This document shows, in pieces, positions 42,879 through 51,349 of a DNA stretch of 64,000 nt. Each line of letters opens with the position of its first letter. The first letter of the stretch is position 1. The notes beneath the pieces are model-generated. The model ran no database searches. It had not been told where the DNA came from and worked only from the letters and a program-made list of their open reading frames with translations. Source of the DNA: Streptomyces cyaneochromogenes. GTDB lineage: Bacteria; Actinomycetota; Actinomycetes; Streptomycetales; Streptomycetaceae. A program made the translations under genes and the position numbers. Location of the stretch: positions 6,324,001-6,388,000 of the forward strand of contig NZ_CP034539.1 of assembly GCF_003963535.1 (NCBI RefSeq). The letters are read 5' to 3'.

Positions 42879-42883
42879 GGTGA

Positions 42884-43846
42884 TCAGTCCACCGTCACGT
42901 AGTCGGGGCCGGAGTAGCGGCCGGTGGCCAGCTTCTGACGCTGCATCAGCAGATCGTTCAGGAGCGAGGAGGCGCCGAAGCGGAACCAGTGGTTGTCCAG
43001 CCAGTCCTCGCCGGCGGTCTCGTTGACCAGGACGAGAAACTTGATGGCGTCCTTGGTCGTCCTGATCCCGCCGGCCGGCTTCACGCCGACCTGGATGCCG
43101 GTCTGGGCGCGGAAGTCCCGCACCGCTTCCAGCATAAGGAGCGTGTTCGCGGGGGTGGCGTTGACGGCGACCTTGCCGGTGGACGTCTTGATGAAGTCGG
43201 CGCCCGCCAGCATGCCGAGCCAGCTCGCCCGCCGGATGTTGTCGTACGTCGACAGCTCGCCGGTCTCGAAGATGACCTTGAGCCGGGCACTCGTCCCGCA
43301 GGCCTCCTTCACGGCGACGATCTCGTCGTACACCTTCATGTAGTTCCCCGCGAGGAACGCCCCGCGGTCGATGACCATGTCGACCTCGTCCGCACCGGCC
43401 GAGACGGCGTCCCGGACGTCGGCCAGCTTCACGCCGAGGGCGGCGCGGCCGGCCGGGAAGGCGGTGGCGACGGAGGCGACCTTCACTCCGGACCCGGCGA
43501 CGGCCTCCTTGGCGGTGGCCACCATGTCCGGGTAGACGCAGACGGCCGCGGTCGCCGGGGTCGTACGGTCGGTGGGGTCGGGGTGGACCGCCTTGGCGCC
43601 GAGCGCCCGGACCTTGCCCGGGGTGTCCGCGCCTTCCAGCGTCGTCAGGTCGACCATCGAGATGGCGAGGTCGATGGCGTACGCCTTGGCGGTCGTCTTG
43701 ATGGAACGGGTACCGAGCGACGCGGCGCGCGCCTCCAGGCCGACCGCGTCGACGCCGGGCAGCCCGTGAAGGAAGCGACGCAGCGTGCTGTCGGACGCGG
43801 TGACGTCCGAGAGGGTGTGAGCTGCGGTGGGTGCATTGGTGGGCAT
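42884..43846 (-). CDS. deoC: Deoxyribose-phosphate aldolase
   Basis: This 320-residue class I aldolase splits 2-deoxyribose-5-phosphate into acetaldehyde and glyceraldehyde-3-phosphate. Family motifs are VAVCVYPDMV, EVDMVIDRGAFLAGNY, KVIFETGELSTYD, DFIKTSTGK with the Schiff-base lysine, and IQVGVKPAGGIR. It is longer than the roughly 220-260 residue bacterial enzymes because of N- and C-terminal extensions, as in eukaryotic and some actinobacterial forms. ATG at 43846 is used, but TATGCT lies six bases before a GTG two codons upstream (43852), so a leaderless start at 43852 is plausible. A nucleoside-regulon palindrome lies just upstream. It is the first gene of the deoC-dehydrogenase operon. 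Confidence 0.95.
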   Translation of the reverse strand: MPTNAPTAAHTLSDVTASDSTLRRFLHGLPGVDAVGLEARAASLGTRSIKTTAKAYAIDLAISMVDLTTLEGADTPGKVRALGAKAVHPDPTDRTTPATAAVCVYPDMVATAKEAVAGSGVKVASVATAFPAGRAALGVKLADVRDAVSAGADEVDMVIDRGAFLAGNYMKVYDEIVAVKEACGTSARLKVIFETGELSTYDNIRRASWLGMLAGADFIKTSTGKVAVNATPANTLLMLEAVRDFRAQTGIQVGVKPAGGIRTTKDAIKFLVLVNETAGEDWLDNHWFRFGASSLLNDLLMQRQKLATGRYSGPDYVTVD

Positions 43847-43858
43847 GGTCACCAGACG

Positions 43859-43877
43859 AGCATATCTACGCGCGTAG
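43859..43877 (-). promoter_or_regulatory. Nucleoside-regulon operator and -10 of deoC
   Basis: The perfect palindrome CTACGCGCGTAG is at 43866-43877. The likely -10 TATGCT is at 43859-43864 on the minus strand, one base from the palindrome. Confidence 0.65.
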
Positions 43878-43934
43878 CGGCTGTACACCCCGGAGGGATG
43901 GATCTGAGGTGCGGATCCTGATGACGCCGGGGAG

Positions 43935-43990
43935 CCGTCTCACCCAAGGGGCGCGGGGAACTGCGCGACCAGCCCCCACAACCCGCACCC
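43935..43990 (+). repeat. Dispersed intergenic repeat (GGGAACTGCGCGACC type)
   Basis: Contains GGGGCGCGGGGAACTGCGCG then ACCAGCCCCCACAACCC. The inverted counterpart lies at about 17035-17090. A familiar Streptomyces intergenic sequence; it fills most of the interval before the PH-domain gene. Confidence 0.6.
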
Positions 43991-44066
43991 GCGAACAGAA
44001 CGCGCCCCCCACGGCGAGTGGGCGCCCCCGCCAAGCCGCCGGCAGGCATGCGGCACAATCGGGCTC

Positions 44067-44768
44067 ATGACGACCCCCGAGCCCCAGCCCCCCACCCCGG
44101 ACCCCGTATCCAGGGACCGGATCTACCGCTCACCCATGGGCATCGTCGGCGGAGTCCTCCTCCTGGTCGTCGTGCTCTGGCTCGGCATCGACGCCCTGGT
44201 CCGCGGCGAGGGCCGCACCCAGTGGCTCGCGCTCGCGGCACTGATCCTCATCGTGCCGCTCGTGTCCGCGTTCACCCTGCGCCCCGCCGTCTACGCCAAC
44301 GAGGAGCGACTGCGCATCCGCAACCCGCTCCGCATCATCGTGCTGCCCTGGGGCCAGATCGCCTCGCTGCGGTCCGGCTACACGAACGAGGCCATCGCCA
44401 AGTCCGGCACCAAGTTCCAGCTCTGGGCGATCCCGGTCTCGTTGCGGGCCCGCAAGAAGGCGGCGCGCCGGTCGGTCTGGGAGGCCGCGGAGCGCAACGC
44501 CGCCGAGCGCAGTGAGCGGGGTGGCCGCGGGGGCGGCGGAACGGGGTCCGGAGGGTTCGGGTTCGGGACGTCGCGGGCGGACTTCGACGCCGACGGACCG
44601 GCGCGTGCCGAGTCCGACAAGATCATCGCTGAACTGCGGGACCTCCTGGCGCACCGGGAGAACGAGGAGTCCGCGCAGGGCGAGGTGACCGTGCGGTGGG
44701 CCTACGAGGTGGTGGCACCGGCGTTCGCGGGTGCCGTGCTGCTGCTGATTCTGCTGCTCATGCCCTGA
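44067..44768 (+). CDS. PH-domain-type membrane protein
   Basis: This 233-residue protein has two N-terminal transmembrane segments (GIVGGVLLLVVVLWLGIDAL and WLALAALILIVPLVSAF), a bacterial PH-like segment (RPAVYANEERLRIRNPLRIIVLPWGQIASLRSGY, in part), a charged and glycine-rich linker, and one C-terminal transmembrane segment (GAVLLLILLLMP). Such proteins are common in actinobacteria, with unknown function. The start ATG is not preceded by a clear ribosome-binding site. It is followed 93 bp downstream by a larger protein with a related PH-like C-terminal region. Confidence 0.75.
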   Translation: MTTPEPQPPTPDPVSRDRIYRSPMGIVGGVLLLVVVLWLGIDALVRGEGRTQWLALAALILIVPLVSAFTLRPAVYANEERLRIRNPLRIIVLPWGQIASLRSGYTNEAIAKSGTKFQLWAIPVSLRARKKAARRSVWEAAERNAAERSERGGRGGGGTGSGGFGFGTSRADFDADGPARAESDKIIAELRDLLAHRENEESAQGEVTVRWAYEVVAPAFAGAVLLLILLLMP

Positions 44769-44861
44769 CGGGCCGCCCCGCCCGGCCCTCCGAGGACTCT
44801 CCCACCCGAATACCGGACCGAGGAGCGCAACCACCCCCGCGGTCCGATCGTCTGGCATTCG

Positions 44862-46559
44862 ATGAGTACGCATCCTCGGCAGCCCCTCGCGCTGCCCGCC
44901 TCCGCCATACCCGACGGCTGCCTCCCCTGGGACGGTGAGCAGACCCGGCGCTGGATCGGTGCCCTGCCGCCTCGGTACACGCCGTTGCGGCTGAGGGCAT
45001 CCGCCGTGGTGGCCGTCGTGCCGGCCGCCGGAGTCCTCGCCGGTGCCCTGGCACCTCTCGCCGGGCTGCCGGGGTGGGTCGCCGCGTTCGTCGCCCTGCA
45101 GATCGTCTGGGCGGTGGTACGGCCCGAGGCCGCACGGCTGACGGCGCCCGCCCTCGTCGTTGTCGTGCTGTTCCAGGAAGTCGCCCTGGCGTGGGCGGTG
45201 GGCCTGGCCGTCGTCCTCGTGCTGCTGTGGCTGTCCGCCGTGCTGCGGCTCCTCGCGCGGGGCCGGCAGCGGGTGGCGGCCGGCGCTGCCGCCGCAGGCG
45301 TCACCAGCGCCCTGCCGGTCGGTGACGCACCGCTGCGGCGCGGGAAGTTCCTCGCCCGGCTCGGAGTCGTACCGCTCGTGGCCGGTGCCGTACTGGTCGC
45401 CACCTCCGGTGGCTGGGAGCTCGCCGACGACCGGCAGAGCGCCCCGGCCGTCGGCTGGTTCGTCGTCGGTCTCGGCGTCACCGTCCTGGCGTCCGCCGCG
45501 CTCGGCCGGTGGCGTGCCGCCGGGCTGCGCCGGGAGCCCGTGCCCGTGCTGCGGGTGCTGATGCGGGTGAACACCGACGTGGACACCGAGGTGTACGCCG
45601 CCGACGACCTGGAGGCGGTACGGCCGCTGTTCACTGTCGCGACGTCGGAGCTCGACGAGGACGACGAGGATGACGACGACGAACACGAGGACGAACCCGA
45701 GGACGAAGACGGCGACGACCGCGAGGACGAGGACCACGCCGACCCGGACGACGCGGAGGTCCGGGAACTCCTCGACCGCCTCGACACCGACGAACCCGGC
45801 CCGCTCCGCGAAGCCGTCCTGCACGGTCTGCCCTACGACGGCGCCGAGGTGCTGCTCGTCATCGCCCCGACGGAGCCCGACGAGCCGGCGGTCGTGGAGT
45901 GGTCCACCGGGCCCGTACGGCCGTTCTCCGAGGGTGCCGTCCGGCGTCGGCTCGCGCGGGAGAAGCGTGCGGAGGCGGACGAGGCGCGGCAGCGCGGCGC
46001 CGCCGAGGACGTGGCCGGGCGGCTGCGCGGGCAGGGGCATGTCGAGGTGCGGCGGTGGCGGGCCGGGTGGCCGGACTGGCTGTCGGCGGCGATCGGGACC
46101 GTATGGGTGGGGGTCCTCTTCGTGACCGACGGCGGGCTGTGGCGGTACGTCCTCGCTGCGCTGCTGGGACTCGGTATGGCTCTGCTGGTGCCGCGCCAAC
46201 TGGCCTGGAGTGTCACGGCCGACCGCGAGGGGCTGTGGTTCAACGGGCTGCGCAGGATCCGGCACATCGCCTGGGACGAGGTGCGGATCGTCGAGTCCAA
46301 GGGGCCGGAGCTGAGGATCGGCAGTCGCCGCAGCGTCTTCGGGGAGTGGTCGGTGGACACGCTCCGCTGGCGGTGGCTGGAGCGCAGGGCGGGCCTCGTC
46401 CACCCCTACGACCGGCTCGCCGCCGAGGTCACGGCGATGTGGCGCGACCCGGACACGAGGCCGGCCGCGGTGAGCGACGAGCGCCGGCGCGGGCGCCCGC
46501 TGTGGCCGCTCGCGGTGCTCATCGCGCTGGGCTGGACGGCGCTGGTGCTCTGGGTGTGA
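44862..46559 (+). CDS. Membrane protein with acidic loop and PH-like C-terminus
   Basis: This 565-residue protein has hydrophobic segments near residues 45-130 and 165-215, then a very acidic stretch of about 55 residues rich in Asp and Glu (about residues 265-310, for example DEDDEDDDDEHEDE). After it comes a pair of transmembrane segments (WLSAAIGTVWVGVLFVTDGG, LLGLGMALLVPRQLAW), a PH-like region (VTADREGLWFNGLRRIRHIAWDEVRIVE, in part) and a final hydrophobic segment. I do not recognise a named family. The acidic stretch may bind cations or a basic partner. The protein shares the PH-like layout with its upstream neighbour, so the two may act together. Confidence 0.65.
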   Translation: MSTHPRQPLALPASAIPDGCLPWDGEQTRRWIGALPPRYTPLRLRASAVVAVVPAAGVLAGALAPLAGLPGWVAAFVALQIVWAVVRPEAARLTAPALVVVVLFQEVALAWAVGLAVVLVLLWLSAVLRLLARGRQRVAAGAAAAGVTSALPVGDAPLRRGKFLARLGVVPLVAGAVLVATSGGWELADDRQSAPAVGWFVVGLGVTVLASAALGRWRAAGLRREPVPVLRVLMRVNTDVDTEVYAADDLEAVRPLFTVATSELDEDDEDDDDEHEDEPEDEDGDDREDEDHADPDDAEVRELLDRLDTDEPGPLREAVLHGLPYDGAEVLLVIAPTEPDEPAVVEWSTGPVRPFSEGAVRRRLAREKRAEADEARQRGAAEDVAGRLRGQGHVEVRRWRAGWPDWLSAAIGTVWVGVLFVTDGGLWRYVLAALLGLGMALLVPRQLAWSVTADREGLWFNGLRRIRHIAWDEVRIVESKGPELRIGSRRSVFGEWSVDTLRWRWLERRAGLVHPYDRLAAEVTAMWRDPDTRPAAVSDERRRGRPLWPLAVLIALGWTALVLWV

Positions 46560-46626
46560 CCGGGACGTCGCCCCCGTGGGCGCCATGGGCCCCGAGTTCT
46601 GGTGCACCGGCCTGCGTAGGGCCGCC

Positions 46627-47829
46627 TCAGGGCGCGGCCGGCCACACCAGCGTCATGTACGCGCCGCAGTACGCCGAGCCGGCGACCGCCGCCGCGAGGA
46701 CCAGCGCGCGGTAGCGGGGGGAGGCGCGGGACAGGTGCAGGGCGAGGGGGAGCAGGAGCGGGAAGGCGGGCAGGAGGAAGCGGGCGCGCGGGAAGTAGAC
46801 GCCGCCGCTGCCCAGGACGATCGCCAGCAGGACGGCCGTGAAGACCAGCAGCGCCACCGGCTGCCGGTCGCCCACCGACAGCCCGAACAGCACCACCGAC
46901 GCGACCAGCGTGAACGTCACCAGCACCAGGAACAGGTCGGGCGTCGGGTCGTACGCCAGCAGCTGCCGCATCCGGCGCAGGGTCTCGCGGCCGCCGTCCA
47001 GCTCGTTGTGCCACAGCCGCTGTACGGCGAAGTAGCCGTCCCAGCGGCCCACCCGCAGGCCCACCCAGCCGACGTATCCGCACCAGCCGAGCGGCGCGAT
47101 CACGGCGGCCGCGAGGGCACGCGGGGAGAAGCGGCGGCGCAGCGCGAGCAGTGCCGCCACGGTGACCGCCGCCGCCACCGCGACGCCGGTCGGACGGGTC
47201 AGGCCCGCGAGCGCCGCGAGCCAGGCCGCGGTGAGCAGGCGGCCGGTGAGCACGGCGTACAGGGACCAGGCCGCGAGGGCCGTGAACAGGGACTCGGTGT
47301 AGCCCATCCACTGCACCAGCCCGACCGGGAGCGCGGCCCACAGGACCGTGACGATGATCCCGGCCCGGCGGCCGTACAGCCGGTCGCCGACGGCGAAGAC
47401 ACCCCACGCGGCGACGGCGGAGGCGACGACGGCGATGGCGAGGCCGGTGCTGGCGCGGGTGCCCGGGGTGAGGGCCGCGACCGCCTTGACCAGGACCGGG
47501 TAGAGCGGGAAGAAGGCGAGGTTGTTGGCGTCGTACGCGGTGCCGAGTTCGTGCGCGTACCCGTGGTCGGCGATGCCGAGGTACCAGTCGGCGTCCCACT
47601 GCGTCGCCAGGATCGGCCAGACGCCGTGGTGCCGGCGGTGCGCCCAGACGGTGAGGAGCGCGAGGCCGGTGCCGCGTACGGCTAGGTAGGCGAGGAGGGC
47701 GGGCGCCGCGCGGTGCAGGGCGTGCAGGGACGCGTGCAGGGGAGCGGGGAGCGCGCGCCGGGGTGACGGGCGCGGGGAGCCGGGGGTGGCGGTCGCTCGG
47801 GGTGTCGGCCGGGATGCGGTCGTGGACAC
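46627..47829 (-). CDS. PIG-V-like (DUF2029/GT-C) mannosyltransferase-type membrane protein
   Basis: This 400-residue polytopic protein has about ten membrane segments and the pattern of polyprenyl-sugar-dependent GT-C enzymes of the PIG-V type: WDADWYLGIADHGYA with the paired acidic residues near residue 78, then FFPLYPVLVKAVA and LPVGLVQWMGYTESLFTALAAW. These motifs fit a mannosyltransferase that uses a polyprenyl-phosphate sugar on the outer face. A proline- and arginine-rich N-terminal tail of about 35 residues precedes the first segment. The GTG start has no clear Shine-Dalgarno. It follows the mutase gene on the same strand but a terminator separates them. Confidence 0.82.
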   Translation of the reverse strand: MSTTASRPTPRATATPGSPRPSPRRALPAPLHASLHALHRAAPALLAYLAVRGTGLALLTVWAHRRHHGVWPILATQWDADWYLGIADHGYAHELGTAYDANNLAFFPLYPVLVKAVAALTPGTRASTGLAIAVVASAVAAWGVFAVGDRLYGRRAGIIVTVLWAALPVGLVQWMGYTESLFTALAAWSLYAVLTGRLLTAAWLAALAGLTRPTGVAVAAAVTVAALLALRRRFSPRALAAAVIAPLGWCGYVGWVGLRVGRWDGYFAVQRLWHNELDGGRETLRRMRQLLAYDPTPDLFLVLVTFTLVASVVLFGLSVGDRQPVALLVFTAVLLAIVLGSGGVYFPRARFLLPAFPLLLPLALHLSRASPRYRALVLAAAVAGSAYCGAYMTLVWPAAP

Positions 47830-47930
47830 GGCGGCGGCTCCAGGCGGCTCGGTGGTGCGTTCCCTTCCACCGTTGCGGGGGTGCCGGTGCCGGGCGTGGA
47901 GCTCGCGTCAACCGTCGTGAAGAAATCACC

Positions 47931-47964
47931 CGAGGGGGTGCCTCCGGATGGGGGCACCCCCTCG
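47931..47964 (-). terminator. Terminator of the phosphohexomutase-family gene
   Basis: CGAGGGGGTGCC (47931-47942) and GGCACCCCCTCG (47953-47964) are perfect complements around a 10-nt loop, 21 bp after the mutase stop on the minus strand. Confidence 0.8.
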
Positions 47965-47984
47965 AGAATCCCCCTCGGGAACCC

Positions 47985-49616
47985 TCAGATGCCTGCCGCC
48001 GCCGACAGATCCCGCTTGATCGTCGCCAGCAGGTCGTTGGCCGTGGCGCGGGCCGCCGGGAGACCGTCGTGCGCCGCGACCGGGACGACGACCTCCAGGT
48101 AGCACTTGAGCTTGGGCTCCGTGCCGCTCGGGCGGACGATGACGCGGGCGCCGTCGAGGGTGTAGCGCAGGCCGTCGGTGGGCGGGAGCGTCTCGGTGCC
48201 CTGGGTGAGGTCCTCGGCGCGGGTGATGGCCAGACCGGCGAGCTCGGTCGGCGGCTGCTCGCGCAGGCGCCGCATGGCGTCGGCGATGACCGACAGGTCC
48301 TGGACGCGGACCGAGAGCTGGTCGGTGGCGTGCAGGCCGTGCTCCACGGCGAGGTCGTCGAGCAGGTCGAGCAGCGTGCGGCCGCCGGCCTTGAGGACCG
48401 AGGCCAGCTCGGTGATCAGCAGCGCGGCGGTGATGCCGTCCTTGTCGCGCACGCCCTCGGGGTCGACGCAGTAGCCGAGGGCCTCCTCGTAGCCGTAGCG
48501 CAGGCCGTCGACGCGGGCGATCCACTTGAAGCCGGTGAGGGTCTCCTCGTACGGCAGCCCCGCCTTCTCGGCGATACGGCCGAGGAGGGAGGAGGAGACG
48601 ATCGACTCGGCGAAGGTGCCCTGTGCCCCGCGGTTGACCAGGTGGGCGGCCAGGAGGGAGCCCACCTCGTCGCCGCGGAGCATCCGCCAGTCCTCGCCGT
48701 CCTTGACGGCCACGGCGCAGCGGTCCGCGTCGGGGTCGTTGGCGATGACGAGGTCGGGGTCGCTCTCGCGGGCCTTGGCGAAGGCCAGGTCCATCGCGCC
48801 GGGCTCTTCCGGGTTGGGGAAGGCGACGGTCGGGAAGTCCGGGTCGGGGTCGGCCTGCTCGGCGACGAGGGCGGGGGCGGGGAAGCCGGCGCGCTCGAAG
48901 GCGGCGAGGAGGACGTCCTTGCCGACGCCGTGCATCGCCGTGTAGACGGTGCGGGCGGTGCGGGGGGAGTCGGGGGCGAGGACCGCGTCGGTACGGGCGA
49001 GATAGGCGTCGAGGACGCTGTCGTCGAGGGTCTCCCAGCCGGACTCCGGGCGGGGGACGGCCGCGAGGGACGGGACGGCGGCGATCTCCGCAGCGATGTC
49101 GATGTCCGCGGGCGGGACGATCTGCGAGCCGTCGCCCAGGTAGACCTTGTAGCCGTTGTCGCGGGGCGGGTTGTGGCTGGCGGTGACCTCGACTCCGGCG
49201 GCGGCGCCGAGGTGCCTTATGGCGTAGGCCAGGACGGGGGTGGGCAGGGGGCGCGGGAGTACGGCCGCGCGCAGGCCGGCGCCGGTCATCACGGCGGCGG
49301 TGTCGCGGGCGAAGTCCTCCGACTTGTGGCGGGCGTCGTAGCCGATGACGACGAGGCCGTTGTCGTGGCCGTGCTTCTTGAGGTACGCGGCGAGTCCTGC
49401 CGCGGCGCGGATGACGACGGTGCGGTTCATGCGCATCGGGCCGGCGCCGATCTCTCCGCGCAGGCCCGCGGTGCCGAACTGGAGGGTGCCGGCGAAGCGG
49501 TCGGCGAGCTCGGTGAGGTCTCCGGCGTCGATGAGCTTGGCGAGCTCGTCGCGGGTCTCCGGGTCGGGGTCCTCGGCGAGCCAGGCCTGGGCCCGGGCGA
49601 TGAGATCGTCGTGCAC
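47985..49616 (-). CDS. Alpha-D-phosphohexomutase family (phospho-sugar mutase, possible phosphopentomutase)
   Basis: This 543-residue enzyme has the phosphohexomutase signatures: GTAGLRGEIGAGPMRMN near residue 50, the active-site serine S147 in EVTASHNPPRDNGYK, the metal-binding DPDADR loop, a GFKWIARV element and the C-terminal phosphate-binding RPSGTEPKLK. The size and the GTAGLRG/SHNPxxDNG pattern match the PGM2-type group, some of whose members are phosphopentomutases. In this window it is followed by purine nucleoside phosphorylase on the same strand, so conversion of (deoxy)ribose-1-phosphate to the 5-phosphate is the attractive role. It may equally act as phosphoglucomutase or phosphomannomutase. 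GTG start with AGAGG nine bases upstream. Confidence 0.88.
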   Translation of the reverse strand: MHDDLIARAQAWLAEDPDPETRDELAKLIDAGDLTELADRFAGTLQFGTAGLRGEIGAGPMRMNRTVVIRAAAGLAAYLKKHGHDNGLVVIGYDARHKSEDFARDTAAVMTGAGLRAAVLPRPLPTPVLAYAIRHLGAAAGVEVTASHNPPRDNGYKVYLGDGSQIVPPADIDIAAEIAAVPSLAAVPRPESGWETLDDSVLDAYLARTDAVLAPDSPRTARTVYTAMHGVGKDVLLAAFERAGFPAPALVAEQADPDPDFPTVAFPNPEEPGAMDLAFAKARESDPDLVIANDPDADRCAVAVKDGEDWRMLRGDEVGSLLAAHLVNRGAQGTFAESIVSSSLLGRIAEKAGLPYEETLTGFKWIARVDGLRYGYEEALGYCVDPEGVRDKDGITAALLITELASVLKAGGRTLLDLLDDLAVEHGLHATDQLSVRVQDLSVIADAMRRLREQPPTELAGLAITRAEDLTQGTETLPPTDGLRYTLDGARVIVRPSGTEPKLKCYLEVVVPVAAHDGLPAARATANDLLATIKRDLSAAAGI

Positions 49617-49752
49617 GTCGGTCAGCCTCTCGTTGTGTGTCGTTCGGAGCGGGTCGGGTGCGGGCCCGGAGCTTTTTCGCCCCCGCCGCCCCTACCCGTC
49701 CCGTCCCTGGGGCTGCCGCCCCCAGACCCCCGCTTCGGCCCGAAGGGCCTCG

Positions 49753-49802
49753 TCCTCAAACGCCGGACGGGCTGAAGAACCAGCCCCTCCGGCGTTTGAG
49801 GA
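49753..49802. repeat. Palindromic intergenic repeat (CTCAAACGCCGG type), copy 2
   Basis: CCTCAAACGCCGGACGGGCT (49754-49773) is complementary, with a few mismatches, to the arm ending CCGGCGTTTGAGG (49789-49801). The flanking GGGGCTG/CAGCCCC and purine-rich stretches mirror the copy at 35080-35143. It lies between the mutase gene and purine nucleoside phosphorylase. Confidence 0.75.
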
Positions 49803-49868
49803 GCGGGGTCTGGGGCGGAGCCCCAGAAGGACGGGAAGGGTAGGGGCGGCGGGGGCGAGGAAAACCCC

Positions 49869-50693
49869 TTACAGCCGCCCCAGCACCTGCGCCAGCAGCG
49901 AACCCATCTGCGTCGCCGAGTCACGTCCGGCCTGCAGGACCTCCTCGTGGTTGAGGGGCTCGCCCGTCATGCCGGCGGCGAGGTTGGTCACCAGCGAGAT
50001 GCCCAGCACCTCGGCCCCCGCCTCACGCGCCGCGATCGCTTCGAGCACCGTCGACATGCCCACGAGGTCCGCACCGATCACCCGAGCCATCCGGATCTCC
50101 GCCGGCGTCTCGTAGTGCGGGCCGGGGAACTGGGCGTAGACGCCCTCCTCCAGCGTGGGGTCGATCTCCTTGCACAGGGCCCGCAGCCGCGGCGAGTACA
50201 GATCGGTGAGGTCGACGAAGTTCGCGCCGATGATCGGGGACGTCGCCGTGAGGTTGATGTGGTCGCTGATCAGGACCGGCTGGCCGGGGCGCATGCCCTC
50301 GCGCAGACCGCCGCAGCCGTTGGTGAGCACGATCGTCTTGCAGCCGGCCGCCACCGCCGTACGGACGCCGTGCGCCACGGCGGCGACACCGCGGCCCTCG
50401 TAGAAGTGCGTGCGGCCCAGGAACACGAGCGCGCGCTTGTTGCCGATCCGGTAGGAGCGGATCTTGCCACCGTGTCCTTCCACCGCCGGCGGGGGGAACC
50501 CGGGCAGCTCGGTGACCTGGAACTCGGCCTCGGGTGCGCCGAGGGCGTCCACGGCCGGAGCCCAGCCGGAGCCCATCACGAGGGCGACGTCGTGGGTCTC
50601 GGCGCCCGTGAGTTCGCGCAGGCGCGCGGCGGCGGCGTCGGCGGCCGCGTGAGGGTCGCCCTGGATGTCGTCCGGAAGAAGAGATGCGTTCAC
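49869..50693 (-). CDS. punA: Purine nucleoside phosphorylase (trimeric type)
   Basis: This 274-residue enzyme splits purine (deoxy)ribonucleosides with phosphate. It has the trimeric PNP signatures VALVMGSGWAPAV, VFLGRTHFYEGRG, LTNGCGGLREGM, FPGPHYETPAEIRM, GADLVGMSTVLEAIAAREAG, and the base-binding SLVTNLAAGMTG where the Asn favours inosine/guanosine. GTG at 50693 is used because TACCCT lies exactly seven bases upstream, which suggests a leaderless transcript. A perfect CTACGCGCGTAG palindrome is 25-37 bp upstream. Together with add and cdd it converts imported purine nucleosides to bases and sugar phosphates. Confidence 0.95.
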   Translation of the reverse strand: MNASLLPDDIQGDPHAAADAAAARLRELTGAETHDVALVMGSGWAPAVDALGAPEAEFQVTELPGFPPPAVEGHGGKIRSYRIGNKRALVFLGRTHFYEGRGVAAVAHGVRTAVAAGCKTIVLTNGCGGLREGMRPGQPVLISDHINLTATSPIIGANFVDLTDLYSPRLRALCKEIDPTLEEGVYAQFPGPHYETPAEIRMARVIGADLVGMSTVLEAIAAREAGAEVLGISLVTNLAAGMTGEPLNHEEVLQAGRDSATQMGSLLAQVLGRL

Positions 50694-50700
50694 GCGACTG

Positions 50701-50730
50701 AGGGTAGCCGGTTTGGGCCTACGCGCGTAG
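50701..50730 (-). promoter_or_regulatory. Nucleoside-regulon operator and -10 of the PNP gene
   Basis: The perfect palindrome CTACGCGCGTAG is at 50719-50730. The likely -10 TACCCT is at 50701-50706 on the minus strand, 12 bases downstream, so the palindrome would cover the spacer and -35 zone. Confidence 0.65.
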
Positions 50731-50815
50731 ATGACAGAGCTCACGGGATGGCGATCGTTGTCTTGTCGTTTCCAACGAAGAGTGTGACGGGAGGGGGTGG
50801 TGAGGCCGGTGGTCC

Positions 50816-51253
50816 TCAGCAGGGCCGCTTCCGCAGCTCCATCACATAGTCGTGCGGTGCCCCCGCCGACTCCGCCGCGTCCGCGACCTCACCCAGATAG
50901 CGGGCCGACGGCAGCCCGCCCTCGTAGGCGTTCAGCACGTACACCCACGCCGGCTCCTCGCCCTCCAGCGTGTGCACCCGTACCCGCAGGCGGCGGTATA
51001 TCCCGAGACCGACGCCCTCCCAGCGGTCCAGGGACTCCTCGTCCATCGGGGCGATGTCGTACAGCGCGACGAAGACCTGCTCGTCCGGCTCCTCGACGAG
51101 CGTGGCCAGCGCGCCGTCCCAGCCGAGCTGCTCGCCCCCGAACGTCAGTCGCCACCCGTTCAGCCAGCCGGTGGCGCGCAGCGGCGAGTGCGGGGCGCGG
51201 CGGGTCATCAGCCGCGCGTCGAGATTGCCGGCGTACGCGGCGTAGAGCGACAT
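50816..51253 (-). CDS. Gamma-glutamylcyclotransferase-family protein
   Basis: The protein has 145 residues from the ATG at 51253 (MSLYAAYAGNLDARLM). This YAxYGxN-like start and the following GWRLTFGG and VALYDIAPMDEESLDRWEG segment are typical of the gamma-glutamylcyclotransferase fold, which acts on gamma-glutamyl amino acids or related adducts; the glutamate expected in the active site may be within DRWEGVG. The start has no clear Shine-Dalgarno. It is divergent from the flavoprotein gene with a 96-bp interval. Confidence 0.85.
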   Translation of the reverse strand: MSLYAAYAGNLDARLMTRRAPHSPLRATGWLNGWRLTFGGEQLGWDGALATLVEEPDEQVFVALYDIAPMDEESLDRWEGVGLGIYRRLRVRVHTLEGEEPAWVYVLNAYEGGLPSARYLGEVADAAESAGAPHDYVMELRKRPC

Positions 51254-51349
51254 GCAGAGAGGGTACGGCAGTCGAATCGCTCGCCCCTCCCGTAACAGTG
51301 GTGTCTCGGGCGGCCCCCCAGGCAGTACCACGCTGATGCGTGCGGGACA

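Noticed and set aside
44702..45787. A serine-rich minus-strand protein opposite the acidic-loop gene
   Set aside because: The poly-Ser run is simply the complement of the Asp/Glu codons of the real plus-strand gene; the rest lacks family features.
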